A stretch of DNA of 64,000 bases from Monosporascus cannonballus (lineage: Eukaryota; Ascomycota; Sordariomycetes; Xylariales), in contig QJNS01000186.1 of the NCBI GenBank assembly GCA_004154925.1, forward strand, positions 98,593-162,592, given 5' to 3'. Shown here in pieces: positions 24,640-34,797 of the stretch. The stretch's first letter is position 1. The number at the start of each line of letters is the position of its first letter. The notes below the pieces were generated by a model, which was not told where the DNA came from, made no database searches, and saw nothing but the letters and a program-made list of their open reading frames with translations. A program made the translations under genes and the position numbers.

Positions 24640-27600
24640 AGCCATTTTTTTAGCTATATATTCTAATAACGCTATAAACCTAAACCTTTGTAACTATTGT
24701 TTTACAAATTCGTAATAAAATTTAACGTTTTTTATAATTAAAAATTATAATAATAATACTAAAAACGTAAAAAATATGTTATTTTTAATAAAAATAATTA
24801 ATTATTTTCATTATTATTTTCGTAACTTTTCATTTTAATTTTTATTGTCGTATAAAAATATATATTAATAAGTTAATAAATATTACGTATATATCCGGAA
24901 TATTACATTTAATAAATAATTATTTTCGAAACATTATAAAAATAAAAAATACGTATTATGCATTACGTAATTAATTATTAACAAATACGAGTTTAAAAAC
25001 GTTATAGATTTCGATAAACAAAAAAATAATAATTTTTTTTCTATTTTATAATTTAAATTCTTTTTATAAAATTTTAAACGCCTTTATAATATTAATACGT
25101 TTTATTATTAAATTTATTGATATTTATTTTTACCGAAAAATCGTAAATAACGAAAAATTATTCTTATAATTTATAAATAGATTAAAAGCATTTAATACTT
25201 TTTATTTTAAAATTAAAATTAAAAATAACGCTTTTAAATAAAAAATATAAACAAATTATAAAAAAATTGTTAATAAACGTATTAATTATTTATAATTTCA
25301 ATAAAACATTTATTTACATGTTAATAAATTAGGAAAGATTTATAAATTATAATAATATTTTCAATAATATAATTAATTATAATAATTTGAGTATTTTTAA
25401 AAAAATATATACCTGTTCGGTAATATTAAATACGTTATTAACAAATAAATCCTTATTTCGTATTACGAAATAAAATATTACTTTCGAAAATATACGTAAT
25501 TACGAAACTTTATTAAAAAGGTTTTAACAAATAAAAGGATATTTTTAAAATTATTAAGAAAAAAATCTATTAATATATTAAGATTATATTAAAATATATT
25601 TATATTACGGTTAATCTTTTTCATTTCTTATTAAATTATGGCGAAATTAATTTAATAAATTTGTAAAATTAAATAAAACAGCTTATATTAATAACAAAAA
25701 TTAAGCGAATAATTTTACGAACCTAAAAAAATAAGGCGGCGTATATTCTTTTACTACAAGATATCGTAATAAAATTACCAAAAAAATATAAAATATGTAT
25801 TAAAATTTTGAAAAGAATTAAAAGCAAAAATAATAAAATAAAAGCGTTATTATTATTATTATAGCTTAATTTCAAAAAAACTTAATATTAAGATTTTATA
25901 CATTAATTAATAAATACGAAAAAAGTTTCAATTATTTTTTTATTTTTTATTATAATAATTTAAATATTATTAAATTCGAAATATATTTATTTTATATCGG
26001 AATTTCACATTTCTCTAATTGAGATATCTTATATATTATACTATAACAAAATATTTTAATTTAAAATAATAAGGTCCAAAAAAATATTTTTATATTATTT
26101 TCTGTCTTTAATTATTTTTATTGCTTTTATAACTTTAATATCTTTAATATTTTTACAGCTTTATATCCGTATTATTTCTATTATTTTTATTATTTTTTGT
26201 AGTTAAGAAATTTGTAATATCTCTGTTATCATTATAAAATACGTTTTTTTATTACGTATACGATTTTTGTAGCCTATATTCCCAGTTCTTTTGAAAGTTT
26301 TAAATAATTAAAACTTTAAATTATCGTTTAAATTAAGAAATATAATAACGAAACGATTATTTCGTATCTAAGTCCGGATAACGCAAAATAACGTATTATT
26401 ATTAAATTAATCGATATAAATATTATTAAAAATTCCGAAAATCTGCTTTATATTTAATTTCGTATTTTAGATTAATTTTTATTAGAAATTATCGTTTTAA
26501 TAATTTATTTAAAACCTTTTTCTATTAGCAAATTATTATACTTTTTAAGTTTTTTACTTTTACGTTACGTTTCCGAATTATTAATAAGGTATTTATAAAA
26601 ATAAACGCGTATTTGATATAACGGAAAAATATATTTAGTTTTTTCGATGGAATTAGCCGCTTTTTCGCCGGTAACCGATTTCTACGAAAAAAAACCTATA
26701 ATACCTTTTAAACGGAACGAATAATAACGTTAATATCTGTTTTAAGGCTAATAATTAATTCGCCTTTAGTTTTATCGAAAAACTCGAATACGGCTTTATA
26801 AAATTTAATATATTTTAAGGCTTTATATCGAAAAACCATTATTTCGAAATATATCTAAATAACGATTAATTATTATTATATAATTTAATATAAAAAATAT
26901 TATTAATTTTTAAATAATTTGTTTATATGTCAAGTTTAGCCGTAAAAACCTGAATATTATTATCCTAATCGAAATTAGTTTTAACGTAAATTATATTTAT
27001 GTTTTACTTATTTTTTCGTTACGAAAATCTTTTACGTATTTCATTTATTAATTACGGCTTAATATTTATATTTTTTAATTTTAAAATTCGAAATATTAAA
27101 TTTTTTTATTTAAATTATTTTTAATATAATTTTAAAAACATTATTATTTTAAATGAAATTTCTAAATAACATATATATAATTAATTATTATTTTCGGCTA
27201 AATTCTGCTTTTAATTTATTTAAAAAGGCTTAAAATCGATAAAAGCTTTCATAATTTTAATATAATATTATCGGGTATAAATAATAATTAATAAACCCGG
27301 AAAGCTTTTTACGTAAATTTGTATTAATAAAATAATATTTATATTAAAAATAAAATATTATTTTTTTCTCAAAGTCTCTAATTTTAAAAGATTTTGATAT
27401 TAATCGTTAATTTGGTATAAAAAATTAAATTATTTTATAAATATTTTTTAATATTTTTTATTTTTTAAATAAATTAATATTCTTTTATTAATATATTTTT
27501 GATTTTATTTTAAATATATTGTATTTTGTTAAATAAAAATATTAATATTATATTTAATATTATATATATTAAAAAATAATAATGATTTAATTATATTACC

Positions 27601-27765
27601 AAATAATAGGATTAATTAAAACCAAAACCCATTCGTTAAAATTAGCCGATTAAAACAATACTTAAAATAATAAAGACATTAGCATTAGCAAATTCATTAA
27701 CGTTTTGCTGATTGACAGGGCTGGCACGGGCCATAAATATCAGTTGTTGAAGTGTCCCGAACACC
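24640..27765 (-). repeat. Giant inverted repeat, right arm
   Basis: Uninterrupted arm of about 3.1 kb, the inverse of 13797-15172 plus 22573-24187. Because it lacks the Gypsy element it shows the pre-insertion sequence of the left arm. It is strongly AT-rich with retained CpG and scarce CpA (RIP). Mutation fades at about 27700, where near-normal sequence resumes while still inside the repeat terminus. The ancestral element type is not recognisable; inverted ends beginning GTGTTCGGGACACTTC suggest a DNA transposon duplicated head-to-head. Confidence 0.78.
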
Positions 27766-27935
27766 ACCGAAAAATCAACATGTTGATTGAACATAATTCG
27801 TCCAAGCCCGCCAAGAAAATCAGCAATTTTCAGCAGAAAAAAAGTGGAAATGCTAATATTGATGGACTCGAACGGTTTGCTGAAGATGTTGTTGATTCCC
27901 CACAAATACGCGTTGTTGAAGTGTCCCGAACACGC
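27766..27935 (-). repeat. 170-bp unit abutting the right terminus of the inverted repeat
   Basis: On the minus strand it runs from GCGTGTTCGGGACACTTC inward to a CAACATGTTG palindrome and directly joins the inverted-repeat terminus. A mutated second copy forms the loop of the fold-back at 24262-24428. Both the unit and the arm terminus start with the same GTGTTCGGGACACTTCAA block, so that block occurs twice here (27744-27764 and 27913-27933), once at 13797 and once at 24264. The unit is open on the minus strand (to about 27642) but resembles no known protein. Confidence 0.7.
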
Positions 27936-28389
27936 CCTAAGTCTCCCCTAAACGTTTTCCCATACAAATCTTTGCAGGGTAGCCTCACCTTCTGTCTCAA
28001 TTCCTAGAGTTCCGATCTGCGATTCTGTAATGCCATGCTAATTCACCTGGGTCACTGCGATGATACATGAATTGCCCGCTACGGACAATAGTCATTTGTG
28101 CACATGCAATGATGTTTATAAGACCGTCTTCTTCATCGCCAAGACGGTAACGTCTAATTTAATGTTTCTCCTGCGTGCGTAATGATTGGTCAATATATTT
28201 CTGCGTAACGACGGTCAGCCGAAGGCCACCTCAAGAAATTCGGCGATTCGGCCAGCATGGCTGGAGGGAAATACCTAGTCGCGGCAAATATGTCTTTCAC
28301 TTCGCACACCAAAGCCGAGTCAATATTTTACGGATTTAACAAATTGAACAACATATTACAGAAGTTGGTAGGAAAGCTCTCCACTTCGT
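27936..28389. other. Intergenic: right edge of transposon block to reductase 3' end
   Basis: Composition is normal again. No gene or RNA is seen; it is the 3' flank of the minus-strand MDR enzyme. Confidence 0.55.
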
Positions 28390-29582
28390 TTACAAGCTTA
28401 CGACAAGCTTTGTGCCACTGTGCTGCGGTATTCTATCTAAGCCGCTCTGTATCGCCTGAAACCCCTTTCCGACCACGTCGATCTTGAGGGGTAACTTGTA
28501 CTTGCCCTCTTCTAACAACCTGCTGAGGTAATTCATAGCCCCTGGTTCTTTGTCTAAAATGTATTGCCCGTCGATTACTATAAATTTGGGGTCAGCAGCG
28601 TATAATGGAAAGGAGGATTGTGTAAAAACATTATGAAGGCAAAGTCTCGTGGCCTAAGGGACCTGTCCACCGAAATTGCTTGAGGGTCGCTTACAGGTTG
28701 CTTGTACGCCCTGGGGAAGCCCTACACCTGGACGCGTGATGACCAGGGAGTACAATTTGGGCCCATCGCTCTTGAATGCGCCATAGACGGCTGGTGCCTC
28801 AACGCCAGCGCCAACTGCGTCAATTATGGCATCTACTCCTGCCCCGCCAGGAGTTGCAGCTTTCAGAGCAGCTATGTCCTGTTGAACAGCTCGCTCGAGA
28901 CACGTCGACGCACCCAGGGACTTGAGGTGGGCATGGTGAGCAACCGAGCTGGTGGTAATGATGGTTGCAGAAGGCAGCGCGATGCGTAGGAGTTGAATCG
29001 CGGCAGAACCTACGGCAGAACTGCCGCCAAGGACGAGGATTGACTGAGGCGGTTCGCTGGTGGTGTCCGCATTGGAGAGACCGGGAAAGGGGACCTTCAA
29101 TCCAATAGCGATCGCTCCTGCCGCGGTGAGATAGCCGATTCTACATGGACGCGCGGGGATTAGTTTGTGACCTAGCAACATGTTTGTCAAGCTCTACAGA
29201 TCAGCACTCACGGGAGCGAAGTAGCCTCTTCAAAGCTCAAAGCTGCCGGCTTCTTCGCAACGGCAACCTCCTGGGCGGTGTAGGCCTCTTGAAATGCACC
29301 GTTAAATTGGCTTCTTTGAACCCAATTCATTACCTCATCCCCAGGCTTAAAGGACGTGACGCCATCTCCGACCGACTCCACGACGCCAGCACCCTCGATG
29401 CCGAGGACAGCCGGCCAAGACGGGACGAGAGCACCGAACAAGAGGTTCTTCCAATCAATGGCATTCAGCGACACTGCCCGAGGTCGGATGCAGACTTCAT
29501 TCTTGCCAGGCTTGGGGGAGGGTGCCGTGACCAGGGCGAACGGCCCACCTTGCTTGATCGTTTGGTACTGCTGGATTGTCAT
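28390..29582 (-). CDS. MDR-superfamily oxidoreductase (trans-enoyl reductase / zinc-type ADH-like)
   Basis: Three exons, 29582-29212, 29140-28695 and 28577-28390, give 334 aa with phase and GT-AG ends intact (introns 71 and 117 bp). The last exon is short and easily missed; it adds LLEEGKYKLPLKIDVVGKGF ending SGTKLVVS, the expected C-terminus of the family. Exon 1 holds the GroES-like domain (PGKNEVCIRPRAVSLNAIDW, GIEGAGVVESVG). Exon 2 holds the NAD(P)-binding ILVLGGSSAVGSAAIQL. No structural-zinc cysteine cluster is seen, as in ToxD/LovC-like enoyl reductases and quinone oxidoreductases. It likely uses NADPH to reduce a polyketide intermediate or an unsaturated product. The start at 29582 is the first ATG; a TTG upstream is ignored. 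It is divergent from the 164-aa gene at 30122. Confidence 0.9.
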
Positions 29583-30121
29583 GGTCGGTGACCCTTGCAA
29601 TCCAACTCGATGAATTTTATTTTTGCAGCGGAACTAATAGTAGCAAGGAAGGACAAGGACGGATTTGGCATAGGCGTGTTTTTAGAATAGAGATTGACAT
29701 AGGACGAGCTAACAGGCACACAAATGAGGACCTGGATGCATGGTCATTAGCAGTTGGCACGGTACGCTGAATCGGAGGTAGCATAAAGACCGACTCTAAA
29801 TTCCGCAGTAACTTTCAGCAATATCGCGATGGTGAAAAGACGCAATAACCGGCGATGCGGCGACGAATTGGAGGCAAGCTCGGGAGATGTACAAGAGTGA
29901 TCGGGTATACGTGGATTATCGGCATGCATGTAAGCCCGGGGTACCCGGAAGGTACCCGAGCGAGTTCACTCTATTGCAATATACCGCATTCGAATGCGAG
30001 TACAGCACTTGTCTCTTCCAGAAATTGGAGTGCAGTTGGCTCATTATCTTTGACTCCTTCCCCTCTCCTCCCCCTTTTCTGCTCCTTGCTACCGGTCTTT
30101 CACAACTGCCAGGATACACTC
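29583..30121. other. Divergent promoter, MDR enzyme / unknown 164-aa gene
   Basis: No gene. It contains TCGGGTA at 29901-29907 and its inverse at 29953-29959, plus the palindromic CCGGGGTACCCGG near 29937-29949. A pyrimidine-rich stretch (about 30055-30105) precedes the plus-strand ATG. Confidence 0.6.
29901..29959 (+). promoter_or_regulatory. TCGGGTA element pair in MDR/unknown-gene promoter
   Basis: Exact TCGGGTA (29901) and exact inverse TACCCGA (29953), with a near-match in the GGGTACCC palindrome between them. They lie 163-221 bp upstream of the ATG at 30122 and about 320-380 bp upstream of the ATG at 29582. Confidence 0.45.
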
Positions 30122-30679
30122 ATGGAGAACTACACAGTTGAGAAAAAGGCACAGGCTGAGCAAGCCGCAGCTGGGCTGACAGAGCCGATCCCTGCTATCT
30201 TATGCGGCAAGACATTTGCGGTGGGGGAGAAAGTCACCCCGCTGATTCAGCCTGAAATTCAGGGTTCGCACCCCCTAACCCTCTTCCCACCGTAAAACAA
30301 TACAACTGACTGTACTCAACGGACAGTTATTCATTTCATCAACTCGTTCGAAGATGCGAAGGCCAATCTCGGTGACCTCATCGCTGGGAGAGGGCCAAAG
30401 TCACCCAGTCTTAATCACATTGGCAGCCATGACTACAGCAAGCCGCCGCGCGCCATCATTTTTGGACGGGCTTTTGATCCAGCTGATGTGAAGGAACTCA
30501 ATCGCCTGTATCGCGGAACGGGCAGCGCTCCTGTGGCCTGGATTGCGGGGGATCCAGCTGTAATACCACCCGCGCACCCCGGGCCAGGCTACGCGGAGAA
30601 GGGGGCGGAGAATGTCAAGAAGGCGTTTGCGAGGTGGAGGGACGCAGGAGGTGAAAGTGAAGACATCGTTTACTATTGA
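30122..30679 (+). CDS. Conserved-looking fungal protein of unknown function, 164 aa
   Basis: Two exons, 30122-30263 and 30327-30679, with a 63-bp intron (donor GTTCGC fits only GTNNGY; branch CTGAC; acceptor ACAG). The joined frame reads IQPEIQ-VIHFINSFEDAK without a break, which supports the splice. I do not recognise a named domain. Visible features: an acidic N-terminal third; ILCGKTFAVGEKV; HDYSKPPRAIIFGRAFDP followed by DVKELNRLYRG, which has the look of a beta strand-loop-helix; and a C-terminal GPGYAEKGAENVKKAFARW helix with a short acidic tail ending VYY. It has no signal peptide or TM segment, so it is probably cytosolic. Its placement between cluster enzymes and the shared promoter with the MDR enzyme suggest an accessory or tailoring role. 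Confidence 0.75.
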
Positions 30680-30906
30680 ATGTCGATTAAAATCATTTAT
30701 CATGTTCCACGAATCAAGTGAATGCAGATATTCTTGCTTTGACAATACATATCTATAAAGTTAGTACGAATGTCTAGATAGCGGATACTACTACGATATG
30801 CTCAGGTTTAGTCCCACGACCTCAGATGAAATGGTATATAAGAATATCTGGTATTCGGTTTTCTCAATACATAAATGTTTTCATTTGAGTTGTCCTCCGA
30901 ATAATC

Positions 30907-32091
30907 CTAGTGATTCATGCCATTCGTCGAATCTCCACGACGATCACGATCCAGTTCCACTTCAACAACGGAATGCTGACTCCCGGCTGGCCGTTTAATG
31001 GCCCTTATTCGTAGAGGAGGATCGACTTTGTGGATCAACCTGTGCCAGTCTCCGGTCTCCCGCTCTTTGGCATTAAACACCTGCCGCATGCAAAGATCCT
31101 TCTCCCTCAACGCAGCCTCAACCAGTATCGGGCCCGATCCGGGTGTAGGGATAACCATATCCATTATTAGAACTCGGCTTCCAGGCTTCATGGCTTTCGC
31201 GAGTTGTTGCAAAATCCGAACGGCCTTTTCATCCGGCCAGTCGTGTATGATCATCCGCAGCAGATATACATCAGCGCCTATAACCGGCTGCGGGTCAAAG
31301 AAATCATGCTCCTGTAGCTCGATTCGTTGCCACACCTCATCGTCAGCTGCCTTGGCCTTCTGATTCCGGGCATGGTCAATTGGAGTGGCCTGGTCCTGAA
31401 CCACAAAACGCAGCGTCTTGAAAACCCGCGCGACCACAAGTGAAGCGCCGCCACTGCCGCCTCCAACATCGACGACCTGTGACCCTTCCCCGAGAGATCC
31501 CCAGTCGAAGCCTTCCAACAGATGCTCGACTTTTGCACCATGGTGAACCTTGGATTGGCTTTGCATGTAGGAGTCGAACTCCGCCTCGAGATCCGGCCGA
31601 GACTTAAGATATGGGAAGTACGGGAGATTAGTATCGAATGCGATGTTAAAGGCTGTCTCGTTTATCTTTTCGGAATCGCCATATTTCTCCGTAGCCCGAA
31701 CAAATGCTCTCGAGAACGGGACTGTATGATTGACCATGTGTAATAGCCACGTCATGAGATGGTTATTTTCCACGAATGGTGCCGAAAGAGCGTTGTGGGA
31801 AACATTCCCATCAGCCGTCTCGCACAAAAAGCCCATGGTCATGACCATTCTCGTAGCTGACCTCAATGCACCTTCAGGTACACCAGAAACCTGGGCCAGG
31901 TCATAGTACGAAAGAGAAGATGGAGCGACGGGAATGTGACTGAGAATGTTGAAATGGCAGAGCCAGTGTAGACAAGTATACTGTTGTTGCTGCACGAGCA
32001 GCTCCGTCATGAAAGTGCTAGGGCTATGTACAGCATGTTTTGCTCTTGTGGCGAGTTCGAGAATCTCATCCCTAGAACGAGGATCTGTCAT
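30907..32091 (-). CDS. SAM-dependent O-methyltransferase (COMT-like, class I)
   Basis: Single exon, 394 aa, ATG at 32091. The N-terminal half is a winged-helix dimerisation/substrate domain (about residues 30-110; SYYDLAQVSGVPEGALRSATRMVMTMGFL). The C-terminal domain has the SAM loop VDVGGGSGG (207-215) and the catalytic-base motif IIHDWPDEK with H283, then LIMDMVIP. Length and layout fit the fungal O-methyltransferases of polyketide pathways. It likely methylates a phenolic hydroxyl of the polyketide; which one is unknown. The C-terminus after residue 365 is short and charged (DRDRRGDSTNGMNH) and looks variable. It is divergent from the SDR, with a 409-bp promoter region carrying two TCGGGTA elements. 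Confidence 0.93.
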   Translation of the reverse strand: MTDPRSRDEILELATRAKHAVHSPSTFMTELLVQQQQYTCLHWLCHFNILSHIPVAPSSLSYYDLAQVSGVPEGALRSATRMVMTMGFLCETADGNVSHNALSAPFVENNHLMTWLLHMVNHTVPFSRAFVRATEKYGDSEKINETAFNIAFDTNLPYFPYLKSRPDLEAEFDSYMQSQSKVHHGAKVEHLLEGFDWGSLGEGSQVVDVGGGSGGASLVVARVFKTLRFVVQDQATPIDHARNQKAKAADDEVWQRIELQEHDFFDPQPVIGADVYLLRMIIHDWPDEKAVRILQQLAKAMKPGSRVLIMDMVIPTPGSGPILVEAALREKDLCMRQVFNAKERETGDWHRLIHKVDPPLRIRAIKRPAGSQHSVVEVELDRDRRGDSTNGMNH

Positions 32092-32500
32092 GGCGAAGAC
32101 TGCGACACTTTCCGCTGAAATTCAGAGGCTTTACTGTCACTGGAATCTAAGAAGTTGATTGCATCCTAGCGATTATTAAATCCATGCCGACAATGGGTAC
32201 ACTGTGTTGTCGGGATTAAAACTATTGGCCTGGGAGGTATACAACATCGCCGAGCGTTTCGAGACTGACTACAGCTAATTGGTCGATAACCAAAGTCGAC
32301 TTCGGGTACATCGAAGCGGGAATATTATCGGATTTAAAACCATCCAATCGGATACAGTTAAGTTCTATGACGTCGGGTACACGGGGGGTGATAACACTAC
32401 ATAGCCCAGGTAAATGTAGCTGAACGGAACCACATTGCGTAGAATCCCAATCCTTACTCCGTTTTCATACTCGTCTAATTGTGTTTCCATCTCGTTCAAG
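32092..32500. other. Divergent promoter, O-methyltransferase / SDR
   Basis: No gene. It contains TCGGGTA at 32302 and 32374, and CGG(G)ATT(T)AAAAC twice (about 32211 and 32329), a variant of the TTAAATCCGAA inverse found in the MFS/P450 promoter. Confidence 0.6.
32302..32380 (+). promoter_or_regulatory. TCGGGTA element pair in OMT/SDR promoter
   Basis: Two exact copies in the same orientation, 32302-32308 and 32374-32380, each followed by CA (TCGGGTACA). They sit about 210-280 bp upstream of the OMT ATG and 120-200 bp upstream of the SDR ATG. Confidence 0.5.
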
Positions 32501-33629
32501 ATGCCTTCGTACGCTATCACCGGGGTTTCAAGAGGTCTGGGGGTAAGTTGGAATCGATTTCGTTCCCTGAAACGTCAAGACAGCCTGACCGAGTCCCATA
32601 GTGGGAGTTGATGAAGCAGTTGTCAAGTGACCCGAGTAATACCGTCATTGGCATCGTCCGCAACAAGCCACCAACCGACAAAAGAGTGGCAGAAGAACTA
32701 AGCGGACGGTCGAACATCACTATTTTGAACGCCGATCTGTCTAAGCGTGACACATTGAAGGTGAGAGGGCGAACCAAACACCATAATCAGATGGCATTGG
32801 GCTATTTGTCAACTGCTAATGCTGGCTGGCCCTGTTGTTAGAAAGCTGCCGCCGAGGCTGAAGCAATTCTAGGAGGAGGACTCGACTACCTCTTCGCTAG
32901 TGCAGCGTATATTACGGATTTCGATGCGTTCGATGGCTTGGGGACTTTGTATGCGGCGATTCCTTGCCTTGTTTTTCTTGATTTTCTTTAGCTTTCTGGT
33001 TGGGGCTTGTCGGGATTAGCTAACGTAGCCATGCGCAATCTGAGCAGAGCGGAAAAGCCTGAGCAGCTCTCTGATGAATTCCACCAGCTGATGGATACCA
33101 ATGTGCTCGCCTACATCCACCTATACAGCGCATTCCTGCCACTGATCCTCAAAGGAAAGGCTAAGAAGGTCGTGGCCATTACTAGTGGCTTGGGAGATAT
33201 AGACTGGACGAACGAGTATGAACTCGAAGCACAGTCTCTGTACGCCATCAGTAAGGCGGCCTTGAACATGATGACGGCGAAGTTCAACGCCCAGTACAAA
33301 AAGTACGGCGTACTTTTCCTGAGCGTTTGCCCAGGATTGGTGGAGGTGGGCCACTTTCAAGAGCGTACGTTTCGTTTTCATCCTTGTCGTTTCGCGATCT
33401 AGAAGCGCTATAGTTCCTTACTAAACATTCCTTTACAGCAACGGAAGAGCAGAAAGCCAAGTGGGTAGCGTTGATGGCCAAGTTCAGCAAGTACGCGCCC
33501 AACTTCAAGGGCCCGGATACCCCGGAGCAGGCCGTTAAGGCTGTCTTGTCGGTTGTCGCCAACTCCAGCCTGGAACAGGGAGATGGAGGCGCTTTCCTTT
33601 CGAAGTACAAAAACAAGCAGTGGCTTTAA
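32501..33629 (+). CDS. Short-chain dehydrogenase/reductase (SDR)
   Basis: Five exons, 32501-32542, 32602-32760, 32842-32948, 33048-33364 and 33439-33629, give 271 aa; every junction keeps frame with GT-AG ends. The first exon encodes only MPSYAITGVSRGLG, which contains the whole cofactor motif T7-G-x-x-x-G12-x-G14. The NAA-like ASAAYI segment follows in exon 3, and the catalytic Y168-x-x-x-K172 (YAISK) in exon 4. This is the classical SDR fold; NADPH is more likely than NADH from the family, not proven here. The acceptor of exon 4 (33047) is the least certain: a CTAAC branch at about 33020 favours it, and an earlier AG in the same intron would change a few residues. In the cluster it probably reduces a ketone or the released aldehyde, or oxidises an alcohol. 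Confidence 0.9.
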
Positions 33630-34797
33630 TTTAAGAGAGATCTATGCATACATTGGCACCGACGTAGAGCTAAGTGGGGAGCAGTCGGAAAACAAATGTT
33701 CATCTCTTAAAGGAAGCTTTGACAGTAGAGATCAGAAACAGACTCAACTAGAACCAAACAATCTATACTCTCTACATATACTTCCTCCAAGACAACCTGA
33801 AGTAGCCGCCCCTCTGGAACTCAAGCGATAGGTTTGAACCAGCGCATAATTTTGTGCAAGTTCCTAGAGATGACTATACACGGCGGCCCATCACGTCTCT
33901 TTATAAAAGAAGAATAGAGCCATGAAGGTTGGAACAAAAACGCATTTGGTAATATCATAAGTTGATGGTGAATTGCCTTGTAAATTGATGTACACTGTTA
34001 GAATAGGGGCACGTGTTTAGCTTCTTGAGGGTGGTCGCAAGCGGTAGGGCCAACCTAGAGACTCTCTACCACTCCAAACAATGTCTGCATGTCTCAAATA
34101 CGTCATGGGAGAAATAGAGCTTCAGGGGGTAGTCAGATTCTAGACATTGCATATGTAGGCCCTTCCTTGGCCCTTGAAACAGCCGCACTTCAGGTTACAC
34201 TGCCTTGCATACTACGTGCTTCCAGTTTGCGAGAAAAGCTTAAGCCAATGACTCGTCAAAAGTTGTCTGAATTAGCACTGCACGAACGGCGCGATTAAAC
34301 AATGTTGAGTGAGATATTTCGAACTACAAGCTGATTCTACACCTCCGCCCGATTGTTACGCTCCATTCAGCATAAAATCCCTGGAAAGGACATCATCGCC
34401 TCAGCTGACTAGCTTGACTCGGGCTTCGGCTGTAATTCCACGTAATATAGAATCCTTTGATTCCAAAAGTTTCGTCAGCGCCATGTCTGGGGGAGGAATC
34501 CCCGAAGACGTTTTCCAGGCTACTCGGGGATCCCATAATGGTAGGGGGTGGTATATAATTAGAAGGTGAGTACTCAGCTCTAGGATCAGCCTCACCTGTA
34601 AGCCTTATTTGACATATCATTCAGCTTTGACCGGCTGACAGCTGTACTACGCTTACGCTGCTCATGTTTACCAGGCATTGCTTTTGTTTTCTGACATAAA
34701 AGCACGGAGAAGTCCTCTAAGCCAAAGAATTTCACGCACTCGACTTTACTTCAATTCTGCTGACACTGGAATTTCTATTGCATTTGACATTCTTCTC
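33630..34797. other. Intergenic, 1.2 kb, SDR to BBE-like gene
   Basis: Short open stretches exist (for example 34089-34298 plus) but have no family resemblance, no splice continuity and no start context worth calling. No TCGGGTA copy was seen here, unlike other cluster promoters. Confidence 0.5.

Noticed and set aside
12000..27700. Possible centromere or mitochondrial insertion suggested by the AT richness
   Set aside because: Retained CpG with scarce CpA, transposon TIRs, LTRs and integrase remnants identify RIP-mutated transposons; no mitochondrial genes are seen.
27642..27905. An 87-codon minus-strand open frame at the transposon block edge
   Set aside because: It lies within repeat units, has no family resemblance, and its mutated partner copies are not coding.
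11773..27935. Starship-type giant cargo element
   Set aside because: No tyrosine-recombinase captain gene is visible and the block is explained by nested ordinary transposons.
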